From positions 146,524 through 210,523 of the forward strand of contig NZ_JAKRFD010000010.1 in the NCBI RefSeq assembly GCF_022348185.1: DNA of 64,000 nucleotides, in the 5' to 3' direction. The number at the start of each line of letters is the position of its first letter. Position 1 is the stretch's first letter. The translations under genes and the position numbers were made by a program. Positions 42,111-50,968 of the stretch are shown here, in pieces. Under the pieces are notes generated by a model, which did no database searches, was not told where the DNA came from, and saw only the letters and a list, made by a program, of their open reading frames with translations. This DNA comes from Epibacterium sp. Ofav1-8. GTDB taxonomy: Bacteria; Pseudomonadota; Alphaproteobacteria; Rhodobacterales; Rhodobacteraceae.

Positions 42111-43634
42111 TTGACGTTTGCTCCCCGCTGGATTTCTTGGCTGTTTGGCCGTGGCGCCTGTTTGCGTGGCGCGCTGGCGGCCTGTCTCTGTGCCGGTCCC
42201 GTGACCGCCCAGGACTGGTCGGCGCTGGTGGTCGGCGATACCGGTGACGGCGCGGGCCGGGCCTTTGCTGATGCCTATTATGCCGCCGAGGCCCTGCGCG
42301 GCTGGACGCAGGCGACGCCGGTGCTGTTGCGCAATGCCCGGCTGGATGCGGTCGAGGCAGCGCTGACGGAAATACGGGGACAGCAGCGGCTGGTGATCTA
42401 TTTTGCCGGGCCGATGTCCGGAACCGCGCCCCGGATCGACGGTGCGGCGGTGCCCCTGACCCCGCGGATGGCACCGCTGGCGGCGGCGGGCTTGCGTGAA
42501 GTGCTGGTGCTGGTGGAAAACTGCGCCGGTGCGGGCGCAGCCACCGCATTGCCGGATCTGGAGGTGGCGGCGGAGGTGACGCTGGTTCTTGCCAGCAGTG
42601 CCGCGCCCGGGGCGGCCTGTCCGCCGACCGGACAGCGCCTGAGCGATGTGCTGAAGGCGGCGGCGGGCACGGCGCAGGCCCCGGGTCAGAGCCTGCGTCC
42701 GTTCCTGCGCCGGGGGCAGCTGGAGGAGCTGAGCGATCTGTCGAGCGCATCTGCACCCTCGGCAGCGCCAACGGCGGAGGCCTCGGTGGAGGCGGTCGCT
42801 GATCCGGCTCCGGCGCGTCCGCGCGAGCAGGTGACGATCACCGATGTGGTTCGGATCACCCCGGTTGGCACCTCGGTCGGCACGCCTGTCAGCACCCCGG
42901 TCAGTGCTCCGGTCAGCGTCGCCATCCAGCCCGCTCCGAATGGCGGGGCGGCTACAGCGGCACTGACACCGGTGCGGGCGCCGGCCTCCTCGTCTGCCAC
43001 GGCTCCGGCGCAGGGGGGCGGTGCTGACGGAGCGCCGGTGGTGATCTTCTCTCCGGTGAACCCGTCTCAGCTGGCGGCGGTGCCACAGGCCGACGGCCTG
43101 CCCGAGCCCTCGATCATTGTCGGGCTGATCGAAGAGGGTGATGCGAATTTCGCCGCGGCGCTGGACACCGTGGATCTGTCGGGCAGCGAGATCAGCTATG
43201 ATGACGTGACCGCGCGCAACCAGCTGCGGGGGGCTGATCCGGAGCTTTATGCCTCGCTGCTGGAGGCGGGGGCTTTTGATCCGCCGGGGCCGGTGCTGGT
43301 GCAGGCCCTGCAGCAGGAGCTGGCGCGCATGGGCTGCTACACCAGCCGGATCGACGGCGCCTGGGGACCGGGGTCGCAGGGAGCGGTGCGGCGCTATTAT
43401 GCCGAGGTCGGCAGCCCGGTGCTGTCTCTGGCGGCAGAGATCCCGCTGTTCCGGGATATTGTCAGCCGGGCGGATGTCACCTGTGCAGCGCCGGTGGCGG
43501 CGGCGCGGCCGCGCAGCAGCACCCCCGCAGCGACGCGGCAGCCGGCGGCATCCTCTGGCACATCGGCGCCCGCTAATACGCCCGCCCAGACGCAGATTGC
43601 CCCGGGGGCCGCCCTGGGTGGGGTCTTCCGCTAG
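42111..43634 (+). CDS. Caspase-fold-like protein with peptidoglycan-binding domain, probable pseudoenzyme
   Basis: 507 aa from TTG 42111. A signal-like start (residues 1-33) is followed by a caspase/C14-like domain (about 35-190): WSALVVGDTGDGAGRAFADA, LVIYFAGPMSGTAPRIDGAA, VLVLVENCAGAGAATALPD. The catalytic His position (normally G-H-G) reads AGPMSG, while the Cys (VENCAG) is kept, so protease activity is doubtful. A long Ala/Pro/Ser-rich linker leads to a peptidoglycan-binding-like repeat (about 395-440, LVQALQQELARMGCYTSRID, GAWGPGSQGAVRRYY). Ends LGGVFR. It precedes the M23 gene by 12 bp: same operon. Confidence 0.65.
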   Translation: MTFAPRWISWLFGRGACLRGALAACLCAGPVTAQDWSALVVGDTGDGAGRAFADAYYAAEALRGWTQATPVLLRNARLDAVEAALTEIRGQQRLVIYFAGPMSGTAPRIDGAAVPLTPRMAPLAAAGLREVLVLVENCAGAGAATALPDLEVAAEVTLVLASSAAPGAACPPTGQRLSDVLKAAAGTAQAPGQSLRPFLRRGQLEELSDLSSASAPSAAPTAEASVEAVADPAPARPREQVTITDVVRITPVGTSVGTPVSTPVSAPVSVAIQPAPNGGAATAALTPVRAPASSSATAPAQGGGADGAPVVIFSPVNPSQLAAVPQADGLPEPSIIVGLIEEGDANFAAALDTVDLSGSEISYDDVTARNQLRGADPELYASLLEAGAFDPPGPVLVQALQQELARMGCYTSRIDGAWGPGSQGAVRRYYAEVGSPVLSLAAEIPLFRDIVSRADVTCAAPVAAARPRSSTPAATRQPAASSGTSAPANTPAQTQIAPGAALGGVFR

Positions 43635-43646
43635 AGGGGACGTCGG

Positions 43647-45821
43647 GTGAATTTTACCATTGATCCGGCGTTTCAGCGCTCGACCGCGCAGGCCCGCAAG
43701 CGACGGCGGCGCCGCCTGCTGCTGCGGGGGCTGGGGGCAGGCGTTGCCCTGGCGGCGCTGGCCAGTGTTGGAGTGTGGCTCTGGGGGCGGCAGGACGCAA
43801 ACGGTGCGAGAGAGCTGGCGATGGTGCCGACCGAGGTGCCGGATCCTTCGGCAACCGAGGCCCGCAGCCGGGCGATGCTGAACCTGCGTCGGGCGCCGAT
43901 GCTGCTGCATCTGGAGGCGGGGGCGGCGCGCGGGGTGCGCCAGGTGCCGCTGCCCGCCGGTGGCCTGCCCGGGCGGACCGCAGCCGGGCAGGAGGCACAG
44001 GTGACGGTGGTGCAGGACAGCCTGCTGGCGCCGGGGCGCAACCTGGTGCTGCAACTGCCGTCCGGGCGCGACGATTTCGCGCTGTTTCAGGCCCAGCGGC
44101 GGCGGGCGCTGGATCACGCCAAAGACATCGCCGCTCAGGGCAGTGGCGGCCTGTCGCAAGCGCGCGACAGCAGCGTCGCCCTTGCCCGCCGCGCCGACCG
44201 CCGCGCGCCCCTTGCCGAAGAAAAGATCATCGTGCTCAACGCCGAACAACCCTTGCAGGAGGTGCTGGTCGACAGTGGCTTTGCGGCGGGGCAGGCGGCA
44301 GGGGTGGCGGCGGCCGCCGTCCGCGAGGTCGGGGCACCGGAGGCGGCGCTGCCCGCGGGCAGCGTGGTGGCGTTGCGCTGGCGCACCCGCCCCGAGGCGG
44401 CAGCGCAGCGCCAGCTGTTGCAGATGTCGCTTTACGGGCCCGAGCGCTACCTTGCCAGCCTGGCGCAGACCGGGCCGGGACGGTTCACCCGCGCCGCCGA
44501 CCCCTGGGCAGAGCAGGATCTGCTCGGCCGCTCGGCCCGCGCCGCCAGTCCGGAGCCCGCAGGGCGCAGCGTGCGCCTGATGGATGCGCTCTATTCCACC
44601 GCCCTGCGCAACGGGGTGGCGACCGGCGTGGCGGGGGAGTTGATCGTGATGATGTCACGCCAGTTCGACCTGGAGCGCCTGGCCGAGCGCGACGATCAGG
44701 CGGTGGTGCTGCTGGCGCCGGGCGGTGGCGCCGGGGCGGGCAGGCGCGCCGGGCAGATCCTATATGCCGGCATCGAAGGGCCCGCCGGGCACATGCGCTG
44801 CTACGTGATCCCGCTGCCGGGACCGGATGGCGGCTTTGGCTGCTATGACGGGGCCGCAGGCACGTCGGCGGCGGCCGGAGGTGTGCGGCTGGGGGCCGGG
44901 TTGGTGATCCCGGTGACCGGGGTCAAGACCAGCGGCTTTGGCATGCGGATGCACCCGATCCGCAACAAGATGCTGCCGCATAATGGTGTCGACTGGGCGG
45001 CGCCGGAGGGCACCCCGGTCTATGCCGCGCGTGCCGGAAAGATCCGCCTCGCCGGAGACAGCGGCAGCTATGGCACCCTTGTCGCCATCGACCACGGCGA
45101 CGGGCTGGAAACGCGCTACGCCCATCTGCAGCGATTGGCGGATGGTATGGCACCGGGGGTGCAGGTGGCGGCGGGCGACCAGATCGGCTTTGTCGGCTCC
45201 ACCGGGCGCTCCACCGGGCCGCATCTGCATTTCGAGCTTTGGGTGGACGGGCGCCCCACTGATCCGGCGCGGTTCGGCAGCACCGCCGTGGCGGCGCTGG
45301 TCGACCGGATCATCCAGGTGGAAAGCGGCGGGCGTGCCGATGCGCAGAACCCGCTCTCCTCGGCAACCGGGGCGGGGCAGTTCATCGCCAGCACCTGGAT
45401 CCGGATGATGCAGAGCTATCGCCCTGATCTGGTGGCGGAGATGTCGCGCGAGGAGCTGCTGGCGCTGCGGCTCGATCCGCGTCTGAGCCGGGAGATGGTG
45501 GAGCGGCTGGCCCAGGAGGGCGAAGCCTATCTGCGCGCGCGGGGTCACCAGGTCACCGCGGGGCGGCTGTATCTGGCGCATTTCCTCGGCGCGGAGGGCG
45601 CGCATCGGGCGTTGGCGAGCGATCCGGAGCAGAGCGTCGAAGAGGTGCTGGGGGCGCAAGTGGTCAGCGCCAACCCGTTTCTGACCGGCAAGCGGATCGC
45701 GGATCTGCTGGCCTGGGCGGATCGCAAGATGCGCCACAAGGGACGGCAGCGGACCGCGCCGGTGCCGTCAGAGGTCCGCACCTATATGGCAAAGGTGGAT
45801 GCGATGCTTGCCGCGTTGTAG
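43647..45821 (+). CDS. Bifunctional cell-wall hydrolase: M23 endopeptidase + transglycosylase-like domain
   Basis: 724 aa from GTG 43647, with one N-terminal helix after a very basic start (RKRRRRRLLLRGLGAGVALA). A long periplasmic region leads to an M23 LytM domain with ligands H445 and D449 (LPHNGVDWAAPEG) and H526/H528 (GPHLHFELW). The C-terminal domain (about 550-700) resembles lytic transglycosylases: VDRIIQVESGGRADAQN (E559), ATGAGQFIASTWIRMMQSYR. It could cut both peptide and glycan bonds and is well suited to open the wall for a T6SS or serve as its effector. Same operon as the caspase-like gene. Confidence 0.82.
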   Translation: MNFTIDPAFQRSTAQARKRRRRRLLLRGLGAGVALAALASVGVWLWGRQDANGARELAMVPTEVPDPSATEARSRAMLNLRRAPMLLHLEAGAARGVRQVPLPAGGLPGRTAAGQEAQVTVVQDSLLAPGRNLVLQLPSGRDDFALFQAQRRRALDHAKDIAAQGSGGLSQARDSSVALARRADRRAPLAEEKIIVLNAEQPLQEVLVDSGFAAGQAAGVAAAAVREVGAPEAALPAGSVVALRWRTRPEAAAQRQLLQMSLYGPERYLASLAQTGPGRFTRAADPWAEQDLLGRSARAASPEPAGRSVRLMDALYSTALRNGVATGVAGELIVMMSRQFDLERLAERDDQAVVLLAPGGGAGAGRRAGQILYAGIEGPAGHMRCYVIPLPGPDGGFGCYDGAAGTSAAAGGVRLGAGLVIPVTGVKTSGFGMRMHPIRNKMLPHNGVDWAAPEGTPVYAARAGKIRLAGDSGSYGTLVAIDHGDGLETRYAHLQRLADGMAPGVQVAAGDQIGFVGSTGRSTGPHLHFELWVDGRPTDPARFGSTAVAALVDRIIQVESGGRADAQNPLSSATGAGQFIASTWIRMMQSYRPDLVAEMSREELLALRLDPRLSREMVERLAQEGEAYLRARGHQVTAGRLYLAHFLGAEGAHRALASDPEQSVEEVLGAQVVSANPFLTGKRIADLLAWADRKMRHKGRQRTAPVPSEVRTYMAKVDAMLAAL

Positions 45822-45862
45822 TGGGCCCTGCGCTTGCGCAGCGGCCCGGCCCGACGCCAGCC

Positions 45863-46252
45863 TTAGCCCTGATCGGTGCAACCACCGGCCACAGGCGGGG
45901 CGGTGAGTTCCTGCAACGAAAACAGGCGCAGGGGCGGGGTGAAGTCGCGGCCCGTGGCCGTCACCTGCTGCGACAGCACCAGATAGCCCGCCGCAGGCAG
46001 CAGCAGCGCCAGCACGACAATGCCGGCCAGAAGGGCGCTGTGGTGACGCTCTGGCAGCCGGGCCAGGGCCGGGAACAGCGGCAGTACCGCCAGTGCGAGA
46101 AACCACAGGGCGCTGGTGTCAAAGATCACCACCGCCGCGCAGTCGCGCAGGGCAGAGCGGGCGCTGGCAATGTCCGAGACGCCCCAGCCTGCCATCGCCA
46201 GGCCAAAGAGGGCAAAGCCCGCGAGCACCGCCAGCGCCAGCCCCCGTGGCAT
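45863..46252 (-). CDS. Small inner-membrane protein, candidate immunity protein
   Basis: 129 aa with three predicted membrane helices (about 4-24, 40-63, 73-94) and a short soluble tail (TGRDFTPPLRLFSLQELTAP). No family recognised. Its start overlaps the stop of the upstream glycine-zipper protein gene by one base, so they are translated together. A small membrane protein directly after a membrane toxin-like gene at the end of a T6SS cluster is the usual arrangement of immunity to pore-forming effectors. Confidence 0.5.
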   Translation of the reverse strand: MPRGLALAVLAGFALFGLAMAGWGVSDIASARSALRDCAAVVIFDTSALWFLALAVLPLFPALARLPERHHSALLAGIVVLALLLPAAGYLVLSQQVTATGRDFTPPLRLFSLQELTAPPVAGGCTDQG

Positions 46253-47010
46253 CAGTGCGGCCCGATGTGGCCGAGGGCCTGGTTGACCAGATGCTCCTCC
46301 CAGGCGCGGATCTGCCGCGCCAGCACCCGCAGCGGGTTTTCAAATGAATCGACCGTGTCCTCGATCGCCCGGACCAGGGTTTCGGTGAGGCCGAATTTGC
46401 GATCCACCCGATCCAGCAGGATCGACACGCCAATGCCGACGATGATCGCGGCCACCACCGGCCCGGCGGCGATGGTGGTGAGCGCCCCGACCGCGGCCCC
46501 GGCGAGGAAACCGGCGCCGGCGGCCACGGCGAATTTGCCCACATCGGCGGCGATGGTGCCCAGAAGCTGCGTCAGGCGCGGATCATTGTCCGACAGCACA
46601 TGTTCGACCACGCGCAGCGCCGCAAAGGCCACCACCGCGATGCCGGTCATCCGCGCCGCGCCCTGGCCGAGGCTCTTGGCGCCGAGGACCAGTTTTGCCA
46701 CCTTTGGATTGCTGGCCAGATAGCGGGTGCCGCGCAGCACCGCGCGCTGGCCGGGATAGCCCTTGATGATGACGTAATCCTTGCCGTTGACGTGTTTGAT
46801 ATAGGCCCGCCCGCTGAGCCCGAGGGTGCGCACCAGCTTGGCCGCGCCCGCCGCATCGATCCCCGCGGTGGCGGCGGTTACCAGGTCGATGCCGCTGGCC
46901 TCGGCCATCTCGTTGTTGATTTCGACCACATAGAGCAGCGTTTCATCAAGGGTGATGCTGCGGCGGTCGGTTCGGATGGTGCAGCTGCCGGTTTCAAGTG
47001 TTTCGGGCAT
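46252..47010 (-). CDS. Glycine-zipper membrane protein, candidate pore-forming T6SS effector
   Basis: 252 aa. The soluble N-terminal half (IKHVNGKDYVIIKGYPGQRA, then VLRGTRYLASNPKVA) is followed by a hydrophobic, glycine/alanine-zipper stretch (about 155-205): VGKFAVAAGAGFLAGAAVGA, LTTIAAGPVVAAIIVGIGVS, as in pore-forming and membrane-inserting toxins. The C-terminus is helical and charged. It lies 62 bp after clpV on the same strand, followed by the small membrane protein. No catalytic motif. Alternative: a structural membrane accessory protein. Confidence 0.5.
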   Translation of the reverse strand: MPETLETGSCTIRTDRRSITLDETLLYVVEINNEMAEASGIDLVTAATAGIDAAGAAKLVRTLGLSGRAYIKHVNGKDYVIIKGYPGQRAVLRGTRYLASNPKVAKLVLGAKSLGQGAARMTGIAVVAFAALRVVEHVLSDNDPRLTQLLGTIAADVGKFAVAAGAGFLAGAAVGALTTIAAGPVVAAIIVGIGVSILLDRVDRKFGLTETLVRAIEDTVDSFENPLRVLARQIRAWEEHLVNQALGHIGPH

Positions 47011-47072
47011 GGGAACTCTCGCAAATCTGAAAAAGGGTGAAGGTACAGGTGAAGGAATAATGGGGTGAAAAA

Positions 47073-49826
47073 TCAGCTCAGGGCATAGTGGAAGCCATCC
47101 GCATCGGCCGTCACCGTGACGCGGTGAATCTCGCCTCCGGTGCTGAGGGTCTTCAGCAGTTTGCGGCTCAGCTCCGGCAGGATGGAATTGGAGATGATAT
47201 TGTCGATCATCCGCCCGCCGCTGTCGGGGTCGCGGCAGAGGCTGGTGATATGCTCGATCACATCGTCGCCATAGACCAGTTCGGTGCCATGCGCGCCCCT
47301 GAGGCGTTTTTCCACTGCCGAGAGTTTCAGACGGGCAATCCCGCCGAGGACGTCCGGGCTGAGCGGCAGGTAGGGGATGGTGACGATGCGGCCCAGCAAG
47401 GCGGGGGGGAAGACCTCCAGCAGGCTGGGTTTCAGCGCCACGTCAAGGTCCTCCAGATCAAGCTCTGCGGCGCTGCCGTCGGGGCCGACCCGGTCCATGA
47501 TGACCTCGGTGCCCACATTCGAGGTGAGCAGGATCAACGTGTTCTTGAAGTCGATCATGCGGCCATTGCCGTCTTCCATGACGCCTTTGTCAAAGACCTG
47601 AAAGAAGATCTCGTGCACATCGGGGTGTGCTTTTTCGATCTCGTCGAGCAAGACCACGGAGTAGGGCTTGCGGCGCACGGCCTCGGTCAGGCGTCCGCCT
47701 TCGCCATAGCCGACGTAGCCCGGAGGCGCGCCTTTCAGGAGCGAGACGGTATGGGCCTCCTGGAATTCGCTCATATTGATGGTGATGACGTTCTGCTCGC
47801 CCCCATAAAGTGCCTCTGCCAGCGCCAGCGCGGTTTCGGTCTTGCCGACACCGGAGGGACCGCAGAGCATGAAGACGCCGATGGGCTTGTTGGGGTTGCC
47901 AAGGCCCGCGCGGCTGATCTCGATGCGTTTGGCGATGGATTTGAGGCCGTGATCCTGACCGATGACGCGGGCGCGCAGATCGTCGGAGAGGTTCAGCACC
48001 GCGTCGAGCTCATCCTGCATCATCCGACCCGCAGGAATGCCGGTCCAGTCCGAGATCACGGCGGCGACAGCCTGTTCGTCCACATGGGCAAAGACCATGC
48101 GGTCGTCCGGGTTGGTCTCCTCCAGCGCGGTCATCTGCGCCTGCATCTCACGACGCAAGGCATCCGGGTCGATGTCGGCTGTTGCGTCCGGGGCTGGTGC
48201 GTGAGGGGCTGTTGCGTCAGGGGCGTCCACCTCCGGTGGCCCGGCGTCCTCGGTTTCGCTGCGGGCCGCGTCCTGTGCGCCGGGCGTGTCGGAGGTCTGT
48301 GCTTTGAGGCGCTGGCGCAGGTCGAGCACCTGATCGACGATCTCTTTTTCGCGGGCGTAGCCGGAATCAAGCGCGGCCAGCCGGGCCGTCAGGTCAGTGA
48401 TCTCGGTCCTGATCTCGGCGATGCGGTCTTCGTGGCTCTCGCCCAGATCGCGGGCCTCTGTCTTGCCGGCGAGCTCTGCCTCCAGCGCGTCGATCCGGGC
48501 GCGGGTGGCGGTGATACGGGCGGGCAGGGCGGATTGGCTGAGCGCCACCCGGGCGCAGGCGGTATCCAGAAGCGAGACCGCCTTGTCCGGCAGTTGCCGG
48601 GCCGGGATATAGCGGTGCGAGAGCGTGACCGCGCTGACGATGGCGGCGTCGGAAATCCGCACCTTGTGGTGGTCCTGCATCGGACCAAGGATCCCGCGCA
48701 GCATGTCGCAGCAGACCTCGATCGAGGGTTCATCCACATTCACCGGCTGGAACCGCCGGGTCAGGGCCGGGTCTTTCTCGATGTGCTGGCGATACTCGCT
48801 CCAGGTGGTGGCGGCGATGGTGCGCAGGGTGCCGCGGGCCAGTGCCGGTTTCAAAAGGTTGGCGGCGTCCCCGGTTCCGGCCTGACCACCCGCACCGATC
48901 AGCGTGTGGGCCTCGTCGATAAAGAGGATGATGGGGTCGGGCGCGGACTGGACCTCGTCGATGACCGATTTCAGGCGCTGCTCGAACTCGCCCTTGATCG
49001 AGGCACCCGCCTGCATCGACTGGATGTCCAGCTCAAACAGGCGCGTGCCCTTGAGCTTGGGCGGCACATCCCCGGCGGCGAGCAACTGGGCAAAGCCCTC
49101 GACCACGGCGGTTTTGCCGACACCGGCCTCGCCCGTCAGGATCGGGTTGTTCTGGCGTCGGCGCAGCAGCACATCGATGAGCTGACGGATCTCGTCGTTG
49201 CGACCCTTGATCGGGTCCATCTCGCCCGCTGCGGCGGTCATGTCCTTGGCAAAGCGGCCAAGCGCGGTGGCGCCGCCCTTGCCCTCGGCGGTTGCGCCGC
49301 TGTCCTCGGCTGTTGAGAGGTTGGCGCCATCCATCGGGCGCATGCTGTCCTCTTCGCTGCCGGCCCAGAGGCTGCGGCTGTCCTGATCCAGCTGTTCGGC
49401 GGAAATCTGTTCAAACACAGCGGAGTAGCGCAGCAACTGCCGACGCAGGGAGGGATCGTTGAGCAGCGCGGTCAGGACATGGCCGGTGCGGATCTGCGCC
49501 TCGCCAAAGAACAGCGTCGCATAGGTCCAGGCGTGGTTCAGCGCATCGGCCAGATGATCGCTGATGCCCGGGGTTTCGGTCACATTCTTGTCGAGCCGGT
49601 CCATCGCGCCGGAGAGATCCTTGAGCACGCGACCGCGATCCAGGTTCAGCTGGCGCAGGGTGACGGAGATGTCGGCGTTCTGGTTGGAGACGGAATGAAA
49701 CAGCCAGTGGCAGAGATCGACGTAGCGGTTGCGGGCGCCGCGGGCCTCGCGCATGCCGTGGAGGAAGGCGTCATAGCCCGCGCGGTTCATCTTGCCGGCG
49801 TATTTTTCAATGCTGATTTCGGTCAT
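47073..49826 (-). CDS. tssH: T6SS ATPase ClpV (TssH)
   Basis: 917 aa, Hsp100/ClpB class with N domain and two AAA+ modules. D1: Walker A GEAGVGKTAVVEGFA, Walker B IILFIDEAHTLIGAGGQ. A middle coiled coil carries an unusual Asp/Pro/Ala-rich insert (around residues 515-560). D2: GPSGVGKTETALALAEAL and SVVLLDEIEKAHPDVHEIFF. ClpV unfolds contracted TssB-TssC sheaths for recycling. Follows tssG by 32 bp on the same strand. The order tssA-B-C-hcp-E-F-G-H makes the assignment secure. Confidence 0.96.
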   Translation of the reverse strand: MTEISIEKYAGKMNRAGYDAFLHGMREARGARNRYVDLCHWLFHSVSNQNADISVTLRQLNLDRGRVLKDLSGAMDRLDKNVTETPGISDHLADALNHAWTYATLFFGEAQIRTGHVLTALLNDPSLRRQLLRYSAVFEQISAEQLDQDSRSLWAGSEEDSMRPMDGANLSTAEDSGATAEGKGGATALGRFAKDMTAAAGEMDPIKGRNDEIRQLIDVLLRRRQNNPILTGEAGVGKTAVVEGFAQLLAAGDVPPKLKGTRLFELDIQSMQAGASIKGEFEQRLKSVIDEVQSAPDPIILFIDEAHTLIGAGGQAGTGDAANLLKPALARGTLRTIAATTWSEYRQHIEKDPALTRRFQPVNVDEPSIEVCCDMLRGILGPMQDHHKVRISDAAIVSAVTLSHRYIPARQLPDKAVSLLDTACARVALSQSALPARITATRARIDALEAELAGKTEARDLGESHEDRIAEIRTEITDLTARLAALDSGYAREKEIVDQVLDLRQRLKAQTSDTPGAQDAARSETEDAGPPEVDAPDATAPHAPAPDATADIDPDALRREMQAQMTALEETNPDDRMVFAHVDEQAVAAVISDWTGIPAGRMMQDELDAVLNLSDDLRARVIGQDHGLKSIAKRIEISRAGLGNPNKPIGVFMLCGPSGVGKTETALALAEALYGGEQNVITINMSEFQEAHTVSLLKGAPPGYVGYGEGGRLTEAVRRKPYSVVLLDEIEKAHPDVHEIFFQVFDKGVMEDGNGRMIDFKNTLILLTSNVGTEVIMDRVGPDGSAAELDLEDLDVALKPSLLEVFPPALLGRIVTIPYLPLSPDVLGGIARLKLSAVEKRLRGAHGTELVYGDDVIEHITSLCRDPDSGGRMIDNIISNSILPELSRKLLKTLSTGGEIHRVTVTADADGFHYALS

Positions 49827-49858
49827 AAAGTCAGGGCCTCAATAGGTCCGCAGGGCCG

Positions 49859-50968
49859 TCAGGCCGCGGTGGTCTTCAATTCGGGGGTGTCAAACGGGTC
49901 CGGCAGCAGCGGGTAGCGGCTGACTTGCAGGTGATCGCCGTGGGTCGGCAGGGCGCTGGCCCCGGCGGGGGCGTCGGTCGCGGCGACGGGGCCGATACAG
50001 GCGAGCCAGCCGACCTGCGTGCTCTCGCCCAGCACGGCGGTGGAGATCTGCGGGCGCGGCAGCCAGAGGGCGGTTTCGATGTCGAAGGTCTGGCCCAGAT
50101 ACCAGAACACGATGTCCTGCAGGGCCGCATGATCGGCGCCGCCGGGCAGGAAGCGCTGGTACTGGGACAGCTCCCGCAGCATCACATGGATGCGGATCTT
50201 GGCGCTGAGCGATTGCACATGGCCGCCAAGCACGGCATTTTCGCCCAGGGTGCAGCCCTGCGCACCAAGCAGGCAGAGGGCGTCGGGCTCCAGCGCCAGC
50301 CAGCTGGGCACATGTTCCTCGATCGAAAACCGGGCGCGGCCCTGGAAATGCAGCTCCAGCATCTGGCGCAGACGCACCGGGCTCTTGACCCGGCCGGCGG
50401 CCAGCGGGGCCAGGTGCAGGCGGGTCATGTCGGTGGGGCGGGACCCGGCGCGGGCGGCAGGCGTGCCGCAGCCAAGGAGGGACAGGATATAGGCCTGAAA
50501 GCGATCGCTGTCGGCGTGGTCGAACTGGCTGATGGCACGGGCATCGGACCAGGCGCGAAAGAACAGTTCCTGAAACCGCGCGGTGAAGATGTCGCAGAAG
50601 GCGACAAAGCTCTCGTCCCCGGCGGCAAACCACGACTCGACCTCTTCGGTCCAGTTCAGCGGCAGCGCACCAAAGGCGCCAAACAGCCCCATGAACTGCG
50701 CCCGCAGCCGGGCCGTGCTCTGGCTGAGGTCAACGCGGGCCACGTCACGGGTGGGAAAGGCCAGCGCCGGATCCTGGCCCAGATGCACGATGGCATCCCG
50801 CAGCCGCTTGTTCTGGCCGATCGCGGGCTTGTGCCCGGCGCGGCGTTCCAGCTCGCGCAGGAGCGTGAACAGGCCGACGCCGCTGGCCGCCTGTTCCTCT
50901 TGCGCGCGGCGGTCCAGCGTGTCGCTGGCGCGCGGCGCGGCGGGCAGGGGGAGGGCATCTCCGGTCAT
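49859..50968 (-). CDS. tssG: T6SS baseplate protein TssG
   Basis: 369 aa, VasB/ImpH family: GLFTLLRELERRAGHKPAIG, LRAQFMGLFGAFGALPLNW, DHADSDRFQAYILSLLGCGT, and the C-terminal GENAVLGGHVQSLSAKIRIH. Part of the TssEFGK baseplate wedge around VgrG. Overlaps the tssF stop by 4 bp and so is translationally coupled to it. Confidence 0.95.
   Translation of the reverse strand: MTGDALPLPAAPRASDTLDRRAQEEQAASGVGLFTLLRELERRAGHKPAIGQNKRLRDAIVHLGQDPALAFPTRDVARVDLSQSTARLRAQFMGLFGAFGALPLNWTEEVESWFAAGDESFVAFCDIFTARFQELFFRAWSDARAISQFDHADSDRFQAYILSLLGCGTPAARAGSRPTDMTRLHLAPLAAGRVKSPVRLRQMLELHFQGRARFSIEEHVPSWLALEPDALCLLGAQGCTLGENAVLGGHVQSLSAKIRIHVMLRELSQYQRFLPGGADHAALQDIVFWYLGQTFDIETALWLPRPQISTAVLGESTQVGWLACIGPVAATDAPAGASALPTHGDHLQVSRYPLLPDPFDTPELKTTAA

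Noticed and set aside
47088..49316. 742-codon plus-strand frame opposite clpV
   Set aside because: The minus strand encodes a full ClpV with both AAA+ modules; the plus-strand frame is an antisense shadow caused by high GC at third positions.
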